NCBI RefSeq assembly: GCF_004210375.1
Contig: NC_134825.1
Location: 64,781,558-64,845,557, forward strand
Length of the DNA stretch: 64,000 nucleotides
Direction: 5' to 3'
From: Tachypleus tridentatus
Taxonomy: Eukaryota > Arthropoda > Merostomata > Xiphosura > Limulidae
Part shown: piece after piece, positions 34,961 through 46,669 of the stretch
How positions within the stretch are numbered: the first letter of the stretch is position 1
Layout: every line of letters starts with the position of its first letter
Translations under genes and position numbers: made by a program
The notes under the pieces: model-generated
Database searches by the model: none
What the model saw: the letters and a program-made list of their open reading frames with translations, nothing else
Told to the model about the DNA's origin: nothing

Positions 34961-37060
34961 ATATGTACAAATAAAGAAGTCACCATGATGTGAGGTGATT
35001 ATTATAAGTTAGTTTACAAATAAATATTTTAATGAAGATGTTTATAGCTAAATAATCTACAATAGAGATATAATAATAAACTTCCCTAAAGAATTGCAAA
35101 ATTGAAATTATTGGTGACATTAATATCAACCAGAGTGAACTGAGATGATGATTCTATGCCGGTAACATATTTACAGTAAGTTTTGTAAAATTCGTAATGA
35201 GTTGTTCTGAAAATATATTAACCCTGACGAAACTTTATTGATCACGTTATACACTTTTCTATTTTTCGCAAATGTAGCCAGAGTTTAGGAAACATTAATT
35301 CTGATTAACAATTTTACGTCGTTGAATAGTTTGATACATCTACCTATAACTAAATGTATTATTTCAAAGGTGGTTTTATTTGGGAAATTCCAACCTCTTC
35401 ATATACAAAATTACGTGTTTATTAATTTCTTTGTTTCATGGAATCCCGGATTTTAGTGTTGTAAGTCAATAAACTTATTATCCACTGAAGGACGTAGTTA
35501 TTAATCGTATAATGCGAAAGTAGAATAGTACATAACCTGTGACTTTTAACTGGAAGTCTGAGGGTAGTTTTATTTTATTCATCCCTCAAAACTAATTTAG
35601 TCCTAACACGAAAACTCAACTATTATGTTTTTAATCGAATAGTTCTGAAATGAACAGAATGGTGTTTGAAGTGAAGAAAAAAATATTCTTCACGTCTTTC
35701 TTATATGATCTTCATGGCGTCATGCTTCTGGTCAAACACTTTTTGAAAACATTCTTGATGTGTTTTACAATAGAGACACGTACTAACCATAAGTTCTACA
35801 TATTATTGCTTAAGAAAGTAAATAAGAAAATGAAAACAACTAAAGGCATACTTTATACAACGAATATTATTATGGTATGATAAAAATAGCTTGAGATACT
35901 ATTTGAAGACTATTATATTTTTATTAAAAGTGATAAATAAATAAAGCTTTAAGGAGGTTTAGTCAAAGTTATTGATAGATTTTAAGATCGTGTGTGAATA
36001 ACTAACTTCGTGTTAATAGGATTCGAAGATATTATTCCTAAGACGAATATAGAAGGTTGAATATGTGATATTAAAACAATTTTGAATATCCAACTCAGAG
36101 CAAATCAGGTAACAATATGAAGTTAATGCGAAGTCACGAAGAAATAAATATATCATAACTACATATTGACCTTGTTTGGAATTTTGCGGGCAATAACATA
36201 TCATTAAAACTTCTGGGAAGATTTCGTAACAGCCTTTACAGACGTAAAATATTCAAACGCTTAGATCTGAGACGCCAGAACCATTCAAAAAGTCGTATAT
36301 CAGCTGTGGTTAGCAAAATGTGTCATCTTGAAAGGTAAGAATCCGTGAACACAAAGGTCAACGGTGAAAGCTATTCCATATGACTCGAATAACAGTATAA
36401 AATATAATCAAGCGGGATCCCAGTCTGAGAAATGAAGTCAACATGGTAAGGTTCACCAAGATAAGGCTTCCAGTCATATCTGTTTTTAATAGTAGAACAT
36501 TTCAGCCAGTTTAAAAAAATAAACAGGTATTCATGCTATTACATATGCCAAAAGTAGCCCCTTTGGGGTTTTTTCAATCTCACTTGGAAAATCATCGTTC
36601 TCGTATACTTGATTGCTTATTGAAAAATGTAGGGATAGGTGGAATGATTTGGACACGACAGGTTTACGATGGAGCCTTTTGAAAAGGAAACTACACTGCA
36701 AGAATATTGCTATGATGCACTTTTGTGGCAACTTCAACGACGTGATAAGTTCTAAAAATTCTCTATAATAGCTGAAATAAACAAGAAACTTAATCAAGCA
36801 GCAAAAAATAATGTTTGAGCAAAATATCACTACAATACTTGTTAGTATTAAGGTTCTGTTTTTATTTTCACATAAAATTGTCAGAAACAAACAATTGTGT
36901 TTTCCAATTCAGAATTACATCATCTTTGTGTTTCTACATTTGGATATCAAAACAGTATTTTTACACTATAATTTATTTTACACGGCCCGTTCATAAGTCT
37001 TCTATTGAAATATTAAAGAGAATAGGATAGGAATACATTTCTCATTTATTGATGTTTAAG
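34961..37060. other. 2.1-kb non-coding interval
   Basis: AT-rich. The 119-codon - strand frame at 36531-36890 is hydrophobic and AT-driven, and it is overlapped by frames on the other strand. A weak exon-like segment at 36242-36334 is discussed in the findings. Confidence 0.4.
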
Positions 37061-37171
37061 TTTTCTTATAGCAAAGTGACAACACTCTATCTGCTAAATC
37101 TACCGAGGGGAAACGAACCCTTAATTCTAACGTTGTAAATCCGTAGGCTTACCGCTGTACCAGCGAAGGAC
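37061..37171 (-). mobile_element. SINE family B
   Basis: TTTTCTTATAGCAAAGTGAC, then a TCTGCTAAATCTACCGAGGG block, a reversed B box and the head end CCGCTGTACCAGCGAAGGAC. Complete but lacking an obvious target duplication. Confidence 0.8.
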
Positions 37172-38765
37172 TTGTTATTTGACCATAGTATTAAAAAATT
37201 CACTCATAAAATAAACCACCTAGTGATAGAATGATGTAACATCATCCATACACTCTTCAGTCTGTTCATCATCTTATATTTTCAACATCACTGTTATTGC
37301 TCAAAAGGCTTCATTAAGATAGCTTTTTATATAGATAGCATAATTTTCTTTTTACAAATAGTATATATAAAACGATGTCAGTTTTCTACCAAATATGATT
37401 TTATGTGTATATTACAAAAGTTGTGTAATAATTGCAGTCAATAATACTAATTACTGCTAGTTGTTACAACCGTAATTGCTCTAGGAATGCAACTTTCCTA
37501 CTAAGGACTTAAGATTTAGTAATAACACTTTGTTTTACTTGCTTCAATAATAGGTATACTTCAATTGTTTTAAAACTACAGTTCTACATCACATACTTCA
37601 CCACAAGCCACTAGCGACACCAGTAATAAGATAAAGCCCTGGAGTTCTGCTGAACCAATTTAAACAAAATTGCAGAAACTTGCGGTAACACGTGCTCGTT
37701 GGCAAGCAGGTCACCTGATGTGGGTATTGATCTTAAATGTGTATATTGCGTCTTTTAATTTGATCACTGCAACGATCCTCATCCTACTTTATTACACACA
37801 CATTGGACATACGTTTGAGATAAACTAATGACTTGTGAAAACTATGTTATTGGAATTTTTGTTACTGAACTACATTAAAGAACAGACACTCAAAGAATAA
37901 TATGAACGTTACAAAACTACTATTATCAGTGAGTTAGTCAGGACTGAGAAAATTATAATAACGCAATGTTAAGATCTTTCGAAAATTTGTATTTTTTTAT
38001 TTTCTAATAAACTATTATACAATGCAGAATAGGTTTTGGAACTGAAATTATAGTTCAAGTTTAGATTTTTATTTTGTATAAAATTATGGTGGTTAGTTTA
38101 TCATATTCTAGTGAATGAATAGTTGTTTTTTTTTTATTATACATAACAATTATGATGATAGCATTAGTTTCAGTATAATATACCAAAGTTGTATTGTACA
38201 GTATGATACGTATATAATGTATAAACATTTTAAAAGTGTCATCAATTTCTGGAATATTTTCATCAGGTAATATATTCTGAATAAGATAAGTACATTACAC
38301 AACTATTTTTTTGTATTTTATAGAAAAACATTAGGAGACATTTTTTTGTAATTATTCTAATCCATTATGTCTAAATACTTACTTATGGCACATTTTCTTT
38401 CTTGAAAACACTATCGCATCTAAACAACTGAACTATATTTAAAATGAATAAGATAATTTGTAGAGTCATGCCTCCTCACGAATTAATATTTATTGTACTA
38501 TAATTATTTCCTTAGCAGCATGATATAGATTTACTATTCTATAAGTTAGACGTTTCAGCTAAACACTTTGAATCTTGGATTAATGTTTTTTATTAAGAGT
38601 ATAAATATAGCTTCATAAAGACTTATGACCGAAACGTAAAATATAACTTGAATTACGACTCTCACTGAAACCGTGAGATTATCTTTATCTCGACATATTG
38701 AGACTATTTTTATGTCGACATATTACTCTGTAGTCACCTGTTGTTTTCTGTAGAATAAGAAACAA
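37172..38765. other. non-coding, nothing recognised
   Basis: AT-rich with several T-runs. No open frame or repeat to report. Confidence 0.5.
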
Positions 38766-38818
38766 CGGGCCCGGCATGGCCAGGTGGTTAAGACACTCGA
38801 CTTGCAATCCGAGGGTCG
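38766..38818 (+). mobile_element. 5' head of a split family A SINE
   Basis: GGGCCCGGCATGGCCAGGTGG to CCGAGGGTCGC, that is the A-box half of the head. It stops immediately before the B box, and the SINE resumes at 39061. Confidence 0.85.
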
Positions 38819-39060
38819 CTACTAGTATACTACGATCCTTGAAATTATCGTGACTTTAGTAAAAAAAAATTGTGGTTTTTATGCACTGCCTTTCTATGGT
38901 TTCTTTGGTCACGTTTTCATTTCAACTGATGTCGGTTCATAAACTTCTCTTATTGTTATGCCTTGTATTTCTAATCCCCCTGCTAACTTTCTGTTTCTTT
39001 CACATTTTTCTTCAAATTTCTAACGATTTCCTCTTTAATTTTAATGTCCTTCTTATTTAT
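38819..39060. other. 242-bp insertion inside a SINE B box
   Basis: A pyrimidine-rich segment lies between the two halves of one family A SINE. It shows no terminal inverted repeat, target duplication or recognisable origin. An 83-codon frame (38872-39123) across it runs into the SINE and is not called. Confidence 0.5.
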
Positions 39061-39250
39061 TCTTCGAATCTCCGTCACACCAAACACGCTCGCCCTTTCA
39101 ACTGTGGGGGCATTATAATGTGACAGTCAATCACACTATTCGTTGGTAAAAGAGTAGCCCAAGCGTTGGCGGTGGGTGGTGATGACTAGGTGCCTTCCCT
39201 CCAGTCTTACACTGTAGCTTTACGCGAAATTCAAAACAAATCAAACAAAC
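39061..39250 (+). mobile_element. 3' remainder of the split family A SINE
   Basis: Resumes at TTCGAATCTCCGTCACACC, runs through the family A body, then skips the CTAAATTAGGGACGGCTAGC block and ends in CAAAACAAATCAAAC. With 38766-38818 it makes one copy. Confidence 0.85.
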
Positions 39251-39961
39251 CAATCAGAATTATTCAGCGCCACATTAGCATCCCATGCTTTAGTTTCATA
39301 GAATCAAATAAAGTGCTTCAATTGTTAAATATCGAGTGATTTTTGTACCTCTTTTTCCAGATGTATGGTCTCAAGGCCGTCGCAAATATAACGCATATTT
39401 TTGTTTGTCAAGTGCACTTCGTCATGTTCCATTATCAATTTGCGATCGTTATTGCTTCTGATTTGATTGATAACGACTGAGTCGTATTTCTGGTAACGCT
39501 GAAAGTAAAACTAACGAAAAAGAAGTAAAAGGTAAAATAATGAATATTAGTGTACACTTCACAAGGAATACATCTAGTTTTGGTATTTACCTTCTATCAC
39601 AAATATCACACAAAAATTTCTTCAATAATTTGATCACCATTTGTATTATGGGATGTTCATGTTTATTTTTAATACATTTTAATCATTCTAAATTTTCGAG
39701 ACTTCTACTTAGTATTGGAAAAAAACAATATATATTGTAATAGATTTACTGTTACACGTTTATTTTAATATCTGAGTTTATTTCATTTTGATGCATATGA
39801 TGTATATTGTTGGATGTGTATTGCACAAGTCTCTGTTGTTCTCTAAAGTTATAGATTTTTAAAAACGCAAGAATCAACAATATATGTATTTAAAAAAAAA
39901 AACACTACCGTATTTTCGAATATTTTTGAACATTGGAGAACTTCACCTCATTGGTACAAAA
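39251..39961. other. non-coding, nothing recognised
   Basis: AT-rich. The 66-codon frame at 39540-39740 is unsupported. Confidence 0.45.
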
Positions 39962-40280
39962 GCTAGCCAAGTAACGTATATTGTTGGTTAGCTACAGTCA
40001 TTACACTACAAGCCACGGAAGTTATACTTGTGATTAACACTTATTAATCGGAAAACTACAGAATTGAATAAGAGCATTTATGGAGATCGAACATTACAAA
40101 CGGTTGAATTTCAACGAATTAACCTCGGACGTTAGCATTTCTACGATAATATTAAATATCTTCGTTCCTAATAATTCAGATTGTAAGAGGTGTGAGGCCA
40201 GCCAAGAAAAGTCAGCTAGATAGCTTAAGAGACTTGCAACAATATCAACTCGAATTGATTTGGTCGTTGTGGATATATCC
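39962..40280 (+). repeat. family X dispersed repeat, copy 1
   Basis: Aligns by eye with 45990-46290: shared blocks include CGGAAAACTACAGAATT, CGAACATTACAAAC, GGTGTGAGGCCA and ACAATATCAACTC, in the same order and spacing. It ends near TTGGTCGTTGTGGA. It has no coding capacity and no tRNA-like head. The nature of the element is unknown. Confidence 0.65.
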
Positions 40281-40682
40281 TATTAAAGGGAATGGTATTT
40301 TGTTTAGTTTAACTGCTATTTATGAAATTCAAAATTTTATGATTCAAAATTAACTTAAGAAACAAAATATATAATATCTTAATGTAAGATAATGGTAGCC
40401 TATACTTGACGCACAAAAAAAGCTTACAATGATGGTCAGAAGAATAAATAAACTGGACAAAAACGTCACCTCATTTTTAAACTGAAATGTTTTATTGAAT
40501 AAATTATGAATCTTAATTTAGTTTTAAAGTTGTAAGCTTGGTCATGACAATAATTAGATTTCCCTTTGCTGTTTTCTTGGAGTTATAACATTTGTATTTA
40601 TATATGTTACTAATTCATATAGGTTAATACTATAAATATGTTATTAATGTATCATAAGTTCAATCATTAACTATAGTACAAC
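40281..40682. other. non-coding, nothing recognised
   Basis: AT-rich spacer between family X copy 1 and the following SINE. Confidence 0.45.
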
Positions 40683-40692
40683 GAAGCAAGCA

Positions 40693-40952
40693 GGGCCTGG
40701 CATGGCCAGGTGTTTAAGGCACTCGGCTCGTAATTTGAGGGTTGTGGGTTCGAATCCCCGTCACACCAAATATGCTTGCTCTTTAAGCCGTGAGGGAGTT
40801 ATAAAGTGACAGTCAATCGCACTAGTAGTTGGTAAAAGAGTATCCCAAGGGTGGTGCTGACTAGCTGCCTTCCCTCTAGTCTTACACTGCTAAATTAGTT
40901 ACGGCTAGCGCAGATAGTCTTCGTGTAGCTTTGCGCGAAATTCAAACTAAAT
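40693..40952 (+). mobile_element. SINE family A, with TSD
   Basis: Head GGGCCTGGCATGGCCAGGTG, B box GGGTTCGAATCCCC, body with a small deletion at the GTTGGCGGTGGG block, and tail GCGCGAAATTCAAACTAA. Perfect 10-bp target duplication GAAGCAAGCA at 40683-40692 and 40953-40962. Confidence 0.92.
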
Positions 40953-40962
40953 GAAGCAAGCA

Positions 40963-42024
40963 TTATTTTCAGTAAGTACTTCGAACCTGCAGTCTTTCTA
41001 ACTCATTCGATATATATTATCGAAATACAGGAACCCTTTTTTTTAACCCAGATAAACAAACAAAATGGAATTACCTTTTCTGTTCCTTGTTCCCAAAGCT
41101 CACAATACTGTCTTTTGAACATTTTCTACGATTGTCATAGAGCGTTTTTTCATCCGACCGAAATATTCATTGTGACAATCTTTAACGAAGGAAGTCGAGG
41201 CCAGTTTTATACTAGACATCTTAACAAATGTTTTCCACATCCTTCGCTGTATATGGATATTAACGTCTGAGCCTACCGATAACACATTAAATATATAAAA
41301 ATCCCGTTGAAACTGGATGAGGAAAATATAATCTAATATGACTGCTTTCATTTCGATTCCTGGTAGTGATGAAGATCGAACGCTAAGCTGTCTAAGCTGG
41401 TTTTTTTTTAAATTTAAAATCCATACAATATTATTCTTAGTTATTTACATATGTACTAATCAATTTGGAGTAATTTTTGAGAATGATGCTTAATGTTCTA
41501 TCGCTTCAAAAGCGCGCTTCGCATTTTAATGTCGTAATTGCGTTATGCGTGACCGTAAAATTTAAGTTTTCAATTAAAGAGTAGTCCAAACACTGACTAC
41601 AAATTAAGAACTAGGAGGTGCAACAAGTCCTTGTGTTGCTACGCGCAAATTTTAGAAACAAACACTTGATTATATTCATGCTATATATTTTTAGGTTTGA
41701 AAATGTAAATTAAAAATACCACATACAGAAATGACAAATGCTCTTCTGAATGTATAGTTTCGTACTAAATTATTACTAATATATTAGGCTTATATTTTTG
41801 CCCTGTTGCTACAGTGTGAAGTTGAGACGTCAGCTAGTAACTTTGTAGGCTTATTCGTTAAGTACTGAAAAATACATTTTTGGTGAAAACGGCTCAATGA
41901 AACAATAATGTTAGCAACTGTTGTTGTTAAGAAAGATATCTTACTTCACTTCCTTCAAATGTATATATAAAATTAAAAAGAGAAAAACCATTCAGTGTAG
42001 GTAAAGCGAATTAATGAATAAAAT
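40963..42024. other. non-coding interval
   Basis: The - strand frame at 41100-41351 has fairly balanced codons, but no assignable family or clear gene context; see the rejected list. Nothing else recognised. Confidence 0.4.
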
Positions 42025-42142
42025 AGTGTGTGTGTTTTTATAGCAAAACCACATTGAGTTAGCTGCTATGTCCACCGTTAGGAATCGAACGCCAGATTTT
42101 AGCGTTGTAAATCCTTAGGTTTACCGCTGTAGCAGCGAGAGA
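42025..42142 (-). mobile_element. SINE family B
   Basis: TGTGTGTGTTTTTATAGCAA tail, AAAACCACATTGAGTTAGCT body, reversed B box GGAATCGAACGCC and head end CCGCTGTAGCAGCGAGAGAC. A short flanking repeat GAATAAAA on both sides is a possible target duplication. Confidence 0.8.
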
Positions 42143-42533
42143 CGAATAAAAGAGATCGCTACGTCGTCATTTTTTAAATTGAAAATTTGGTAAAGTAAAA
42201 GAAATTGGAAATTACATAAATAATCGCTTAGTTTCCTGAATAATAATGGAATATAAATTGTAATGAAATATCAGATGTTATCGAACAACCTAAATTATTT
42301 TAGGTTGAGGTTATTAACGATGTGTAACGAACTGCTTATCCAAGCCAAACAAATTACCACGAAGCCACCTTACTTCGTGTTTTGCTAAATAAATATTAAT
42401 GAACCTATTTAAGATGTATGTGTATATTTACTAACATATTTTTCAAGTCAAGTCTATAGATAATGATACCCTAAGATAGACTGGAAGCAATAAGGCGTAT
42501 TTTGAATTATTGACAAAAGTCTAAAGAATCACG

Positions 42534-42561
42534 CCCTCAATACCATAGCAGTAAGTCTAGC
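42534..42561 (+). mobile_element. head of a family C SINE split by family B
   Basis: CCCTCAATACCATAGCAGTA and AGTCTAG match the first ~28 bp of the family C/B type head. The sequence is then interrupted by a reverse-oriented family B element and continues at 42690. Confidence 0.55.
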
Positions 42562-42689
42562 TGTGTTTGTTTGTTTTCTTATAGCAAAGTCACATAAGGC
42601 TATCTGCTGAGTCCAACGAGGGAATCGAACCCGAACACCTGATTTTAGCGTTGTAAATCAGTAGACTTACCGCTGTACCAGCGGGGGAC
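42562..42689 (-). mobile_element. SINE family B, nested
   Basis: Tail TGTGTTTGTTTGTTTTCTTA, body CACATAAGGCTATCTGCTGA, reversed B box GGAATCGAACCC and head end CCGCTGTACCAGCGGGGGAC. Complete. It lies between the two parts of a family C copy. Confidence 0.85.
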
Positions 42690-42795
42690 TCTGTAGTTCT
42701 GTAACGCTAAAATTTGAGTTTCGATACCCGTGATGGGCACAGGATAGATATCTCATTTTGTAACTTCGTTTTGAAAAACAAATGAAAAACAAAAC
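42690..42795 (+). mobile_element. remainder of the split family C SINE
   Basis: Continues with GTAACGCTAAAATTTGAGTT, B box TTTCGATACCC, the GATGGGCACAGGATAGATAT body and a tail ending GAAAAACAAAAC. Confidence 0.65.
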
Positions 42796-42809
42796 TAAAG
42801 AATCAATTA

Positions 42810-42905
42810 AGCCCCTCCCAGTGGCGTGTCTGTGGACTTACTAAAAATTCGGCTTCGATACCTGTGATGGTTAGAGTCAAGGTAACTCATTGTAATTAAT
42901 ATTTT
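42810..42905 (+). mobile_element. SINE family C, degenerate
   Basis: CCCCTCCCAGTGGCGTGTCT head, GGCTTCGATACCTGTGATGG B-box region, then a short decayed body. This is the fourth SINE in under 900 bp. Confidence 0.55.
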
Positions 42906-44390
42906 TCAAAATATTATAAAATATAACAACAACCTATTCATCTTTCTACAATGTTAAAAAAACGCCGTTACGTATTCATTTATACGATCCGAGAATGATT
43001 CTAGTAAGAGTAAATGGTCCCGTGTTGCTGTTCCTGTTTGCCGTCTTTAAGTGTGGTACCATCTTGAGTTATTTTAGGAAAGTTACCTCAACCGAGTTCA
43101 TTTTTTTTAAGTTAGTTTATAAAAATAATGTAAACGAACTAATGAATTTGTTACTTGCTGTAGGGTAAACTATTGTCACATCTTAAATGTTTTATTAAAA
43201 ATAAAGTAAGTAATGTTATATATCTTATTTTACTTATCAACCAAAACACTAATTTCTAAAGCTGTGGAAAAACAAATAAAATTGTGATTTTTAATTTTTT
43301 TGAAAATTAAATAACTATATTTACTGCCAGAGTAAATAAATACCTTCTGAAATTTGTAAGAAACATTATTTTTTATTAGGTCATTATATTACACACAGCA
43401 AAAAATATCTTTATAACAACAAAATTTTTTTCACGTTTATCATGTTAATTATGTGATGTTATTATAAGATGCCTTAACATTACATTTTTTTTCACTGAAA
43501 TATACTGCGTAGCAGGTATGTTATATCGTTTGAAATTGACATAGCTTGTAGCGTTTTATTCACTCTTATTTCTTGAATCGTTTTATCATATGACAAATTC
43601 ATGAAATCTTTGATAGTTCCAGAAAGATTTTAAACCATGAGTTTGTCATCATGTTTCACTTCTGTCGGGAACGACAACCATCACTTTTACACTTCCATAA
43701 ATACGAACTGACGTCATAAGTCTCAATTTGACGTCATTGCGCTATAATGTATCATTGTCACTAGTTTTTTTTTTCCGGGTCTTATTATTTTTAGCTTGTG
43801 TTTACATTGTGTGTGTATATATATATATGGAAAGTAAATGGCTTGCTTTTTGGTATCCATTTACGTTAAAAATTTCAAATATCAGTTATATCTCAACTGT
43901 AATTTGTTAAATATTTTACATTCCTGGCACATTGATTTGTAGATTCTGAAGCCTTGTGAAGTTTTCCACACCGAATCTATAGATCTTTTTTCTAATGAAA
44001 TTTATGATTTATTTTTTTCCTAACAATATATATATATATATACATGTATAACTTTCGTTAGGCATGTAAAAATTTTCACGAGCTCCATTATTTTCACATT
44101 ACTAAGCAAAAAGTGTTATAAATAAACAGATAATATTGGAAACACCAATACCAAAAATAAACAGACGGTGTTGCTTTCTTGCATCTTGAAATTGACTTTA
44201 TATTTTTTATTTATAATTTTGCTTCATTTATTAATTACATCCTATCTCACTAAAGTTCTTAATAAAAAAGAAATCATTTTAATCATTTTACTAATTATTT
44301 CAAATAAAATAAAGTTACTATTATGTGTTGGGAACGTTAATTCTACATTTTTATCGACTTCTATAACAGTAATAGTTTATTTTATTGTAA
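42906..44390. other. non-coding interval
   Basis: AT-rich with TA microsatellites at about 43818-43830 and 44027-44042. The 88-codon frame at 44168-44434 is hydrophobic, AT-driven and runs into a SINE, so it is not called. Confidence 0.45.
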
Positions 44391-44648
44391 TTTTTGAATT
44401 TCGCGCAAAGCTACAAGAGGGCTATCCGCGCTAGCCGTCCCTAATTTAGCAGTGTAAAACTAGAGGGAGGGCAGCTGGTCGTCACCACCCACCTCCAACT
44501 CTTGGGCTACTCTTTTACCAACGAATAGTGGGATTAATCGTTACATTGACCACGGCTAAAAGAGCATTGTTTGGTGCAAAAGGGATGCGAACCCGCGACC
44601 CTCAGATTAGGAGTCAAACGCCTTAAAAACACTCGACTATGCCGGGCC
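44391..44648 (-). mobile_element. SINE family A, diverged
   Basis: Tail TTTTTGAATTTCGCGCAAAG to head end CTATGCCGGGCC. The stretch equivalent to CATTATAACGCCCCCACGG is partly deleted, and the head has AAAACACTCG in place of the usual A-box region. Confidence 0.85.
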
Positions 44649-45194
44649 GATAGGAATAGAGATAATTAGGTCCGTTAGTTTTCAGTTTTGTTTGTCTGGG
44701 CCTTCACTCTTCCGTCATTTGAGAAAATTTCCAAAGTTGAAATGTAACTACTTCCAAGCGTTTTTCACTGGTGAAAAATGGAATAAGAACTACAATAATA
44801 GGAATTAGCTTTAATATATTCCTGGTAAGTACAACCAGTATCATTTCTTCGTAATTCTGTAATAAAGTGAATTTATTAATCTCCAATAAGTTTCATTTTT
44901 GTTTTGGATTCAGACAAAAAATCTCTCTATATCTCTTTTTTCAAAATAAGTTATTCGAAACGAATTATTATTAGAGTGCATTGAGTTATATACAAAGAAG
45001 GTTTTATTGCCAAGTGTGACAGATTAATTAGTGATCGAGGACATTGCTGTTTAAACAGATGAAAAGAGAGATTAATAAATTTTTATCATTTTCATATGGA
45101 CATATGCTTTCAATCATGTGAGCTGTTAAGAAATGTTAAAAAGTTGTGTTCGTTTGCTTTTATCTCATCTTACATGGTACTTTGAGAATAATAG
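44649..45194. other. non-coding, nothing recognised
   Basis: AT-rich, no gene or repeat recognised. Confidence 0.45.
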
Positions 45195-45318
45195 TACCAG
45201 GCATGGCCAGGCGGTTAAGATGCTCGACTCATAATCTGAAGGTCGTGGGTTTGAATCCCCATCACACCAAACATGCTCGCCCTTTCAGCCGTGGGGGTGT
45301 TACAAATTTGTGGTCAAT
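45195..45318 (+). mobile_element. 5' half of a family A SINE
   Basis: Head from CCAGGCATGGCCAGGCGG through B box GGGTTTGAATCCCC to GTGGTCAATC, where it ends abruptly and family X sequence begins. The 3' half is missing. Confidence 0.85.
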
Positions 45319-45462
45319 CAACAATATCAACTCAAGATTAATTTGTTCATCGTAGACGGGGGTCGTTGAATAGTTATTCAGTTCTAGATCGGATTTAAGA
45401 TTCAGTATTATCTGTAAGTTTGTAAAATTATTGGATATAAGCAATCTTTTGTAATAACTTAA
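45319..45462 (+). repeat. family X, 3' part, copy 3
   Basis: AACAATATCAACTCAAGATT to GCAATCTTTTGTAATAACTT, nearly identical to 46251-46390 at a constant offset of 931 bp. Confidence 0.9.
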
Positions 45463-45735
45463 CCCGGCATGGCCAAGCGTGTTAAGGCGTGCGACTCGTA
45501 ATTTGAGGGTCGCGAGTTCGCATCCCCGTCGCGTCAAATATGCTCGTCCTTTCAGCCTTGGGGGCGTTATAATGTGATGTTCAATCCCACTATTTGTTCG
45601 TAAAAGAGTAGCCCAAGAGTTGGCGGTGGGAGGTGATGACTAGCTGCCTTCCCTCTAGTCTTACACTGCAAAATTAGGGACGGCTAGCGCAGATAGCCCC
45701 CTTGTAGCTTTGCACGAAATTCCAAAAAAAAAAAA
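45463..45735 (+). mobile_element. SINE family A next to family X, no right TSD
   Basis: Head CCCGGCATGGCCAAGCGTG to tail GCACGAAATTCCAAAAA with an A-run. It is nearly identical to the SINE at 46393-46669. Unlike that copy it has no matching direct repeat on its right side. Confidence 0.92.
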
Positions 45736-45989
45736 TCATAATAATAAATGTCCGTCTGTCGCGTCCCATATATCCTGAAGGGTTAATCGTTTTACCATTA
45801 TACGTTCATTATAATACCTGCGCTTGTTTGTGTATAGTTTTCTTTTTTTGCCTGTAACGTGTATTATTGGTTGCTCCAGGAATTGGTAGAGAATTCTTGA
45901 AAGTAAAAATCAACAATGTACTAGGTGTGTATGTAATTCTACTGATTGTTGCCAAGTGAACTTGAAGAAACTCGCGTAATTTGTATAAA

Positions 45990-46390
45990 AGCAATGCGCC
46001 AAGACAAGAGATTATTATTGGACAACTACAATCAGTACGTTATAGGCTTAGGAAGCTATAATTGTGGTTAGCACCTGTTATGCGGAAAACTACAGAATTA
46101 GACCAAGAACGCCTGTAGATTTCGAACATTACAAACCTTTTATCTTTAGTGAATTACTTCGGACATTAGAATTTCTAGGAGGACATTAAATTTCATCGCA
46201 AGGAAAGGGTCGTTTGTAAAGGTGTGAGGCCAATCAAGCTAGCAGGTTGAAACAATATCAACTCAAGATTAATTTGTTCATCGTAGACGGGGGTCGTTGA
46301 TAAAATATTCAGTTCTAGATCGGATTTAAGATTCAGTATTATCTGTAAATTTGTAAAATTGTTGGATATAAGCAATCTTTTGTAACAACT
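45990..46390 (+). repeat. family X dispersed repeat, copy 2 (longest)
   Basis: Contains all the blocks of copy 1 (39962-40280) followed by the 3' part shared with copy 3: CGTAGACGGGGGTCGTTGA, CAGTTCTAGATCGGATTTAA and GGATATAAGCAATCTTTTGT. No open frame and no tRNA-like promoter. The element type is unknown. Confidence 0.75.
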
Positions 46391-46392
46391 TG

Positions 46393-46669
46393 GCCCGGCA
46401 TGGCCAAGCATGTTAAGGCGTGCGACTCGTAATTTGAGGGTCGCGGGTTCGCATCCCCGTCGCGTCAAACATGCTCGCCCTTTCAGCCTTGGGGGGCGTT
46501 ATAATGTGACGGTCAATCCCACTATTTGTTCGTAAAAGAGTAGCCCAAGAGTTGGCGGTGGGAGGTGATGACTAGCTGCCTTCCCTCTAGTCTTACACTG
46601 CTACATTAGGGGCGGCTAGCACAGATAGCCCTCGAGTAGCTTTGTGCGAAAGTCCAAAAACAAAAACAA
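46393..46669 (+). mobile_element. SINE family A inserted at the 3' end of family X
   Basis: Head GCCCGGCATGGCCAAGCATG to tail GTGCGAAAGTCCAAAAACAA. Flanked by TTTGTAACAACT (46379-46390) and TTTGTAATAACT (46670-46681), a 12-bp target duplication with one difference whose left copy is the end of family X. This is therefore the original insertion. Confidence 0.92.

Noticed and set aside
36531..36890. 119-codon - strand open frame
   Set aside because: Hydrophobic, AT-driven, and overlapped by comparable frames on the other strand. No domain or splice evidence.
41100..41351. 83-codon - strand frame with a possible acceptor (TTTTCCTCATCCAG)
   Set aside because: Codons look fairly balanced and a terminal exon is conceivable, but no family, upstream exon or other support could be found.
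45262..46468. Two similar 91-codon - strand frames as a paralogous gene pair
   Set aside because: Both are readings of the duplicated family X plus SINE sequence.
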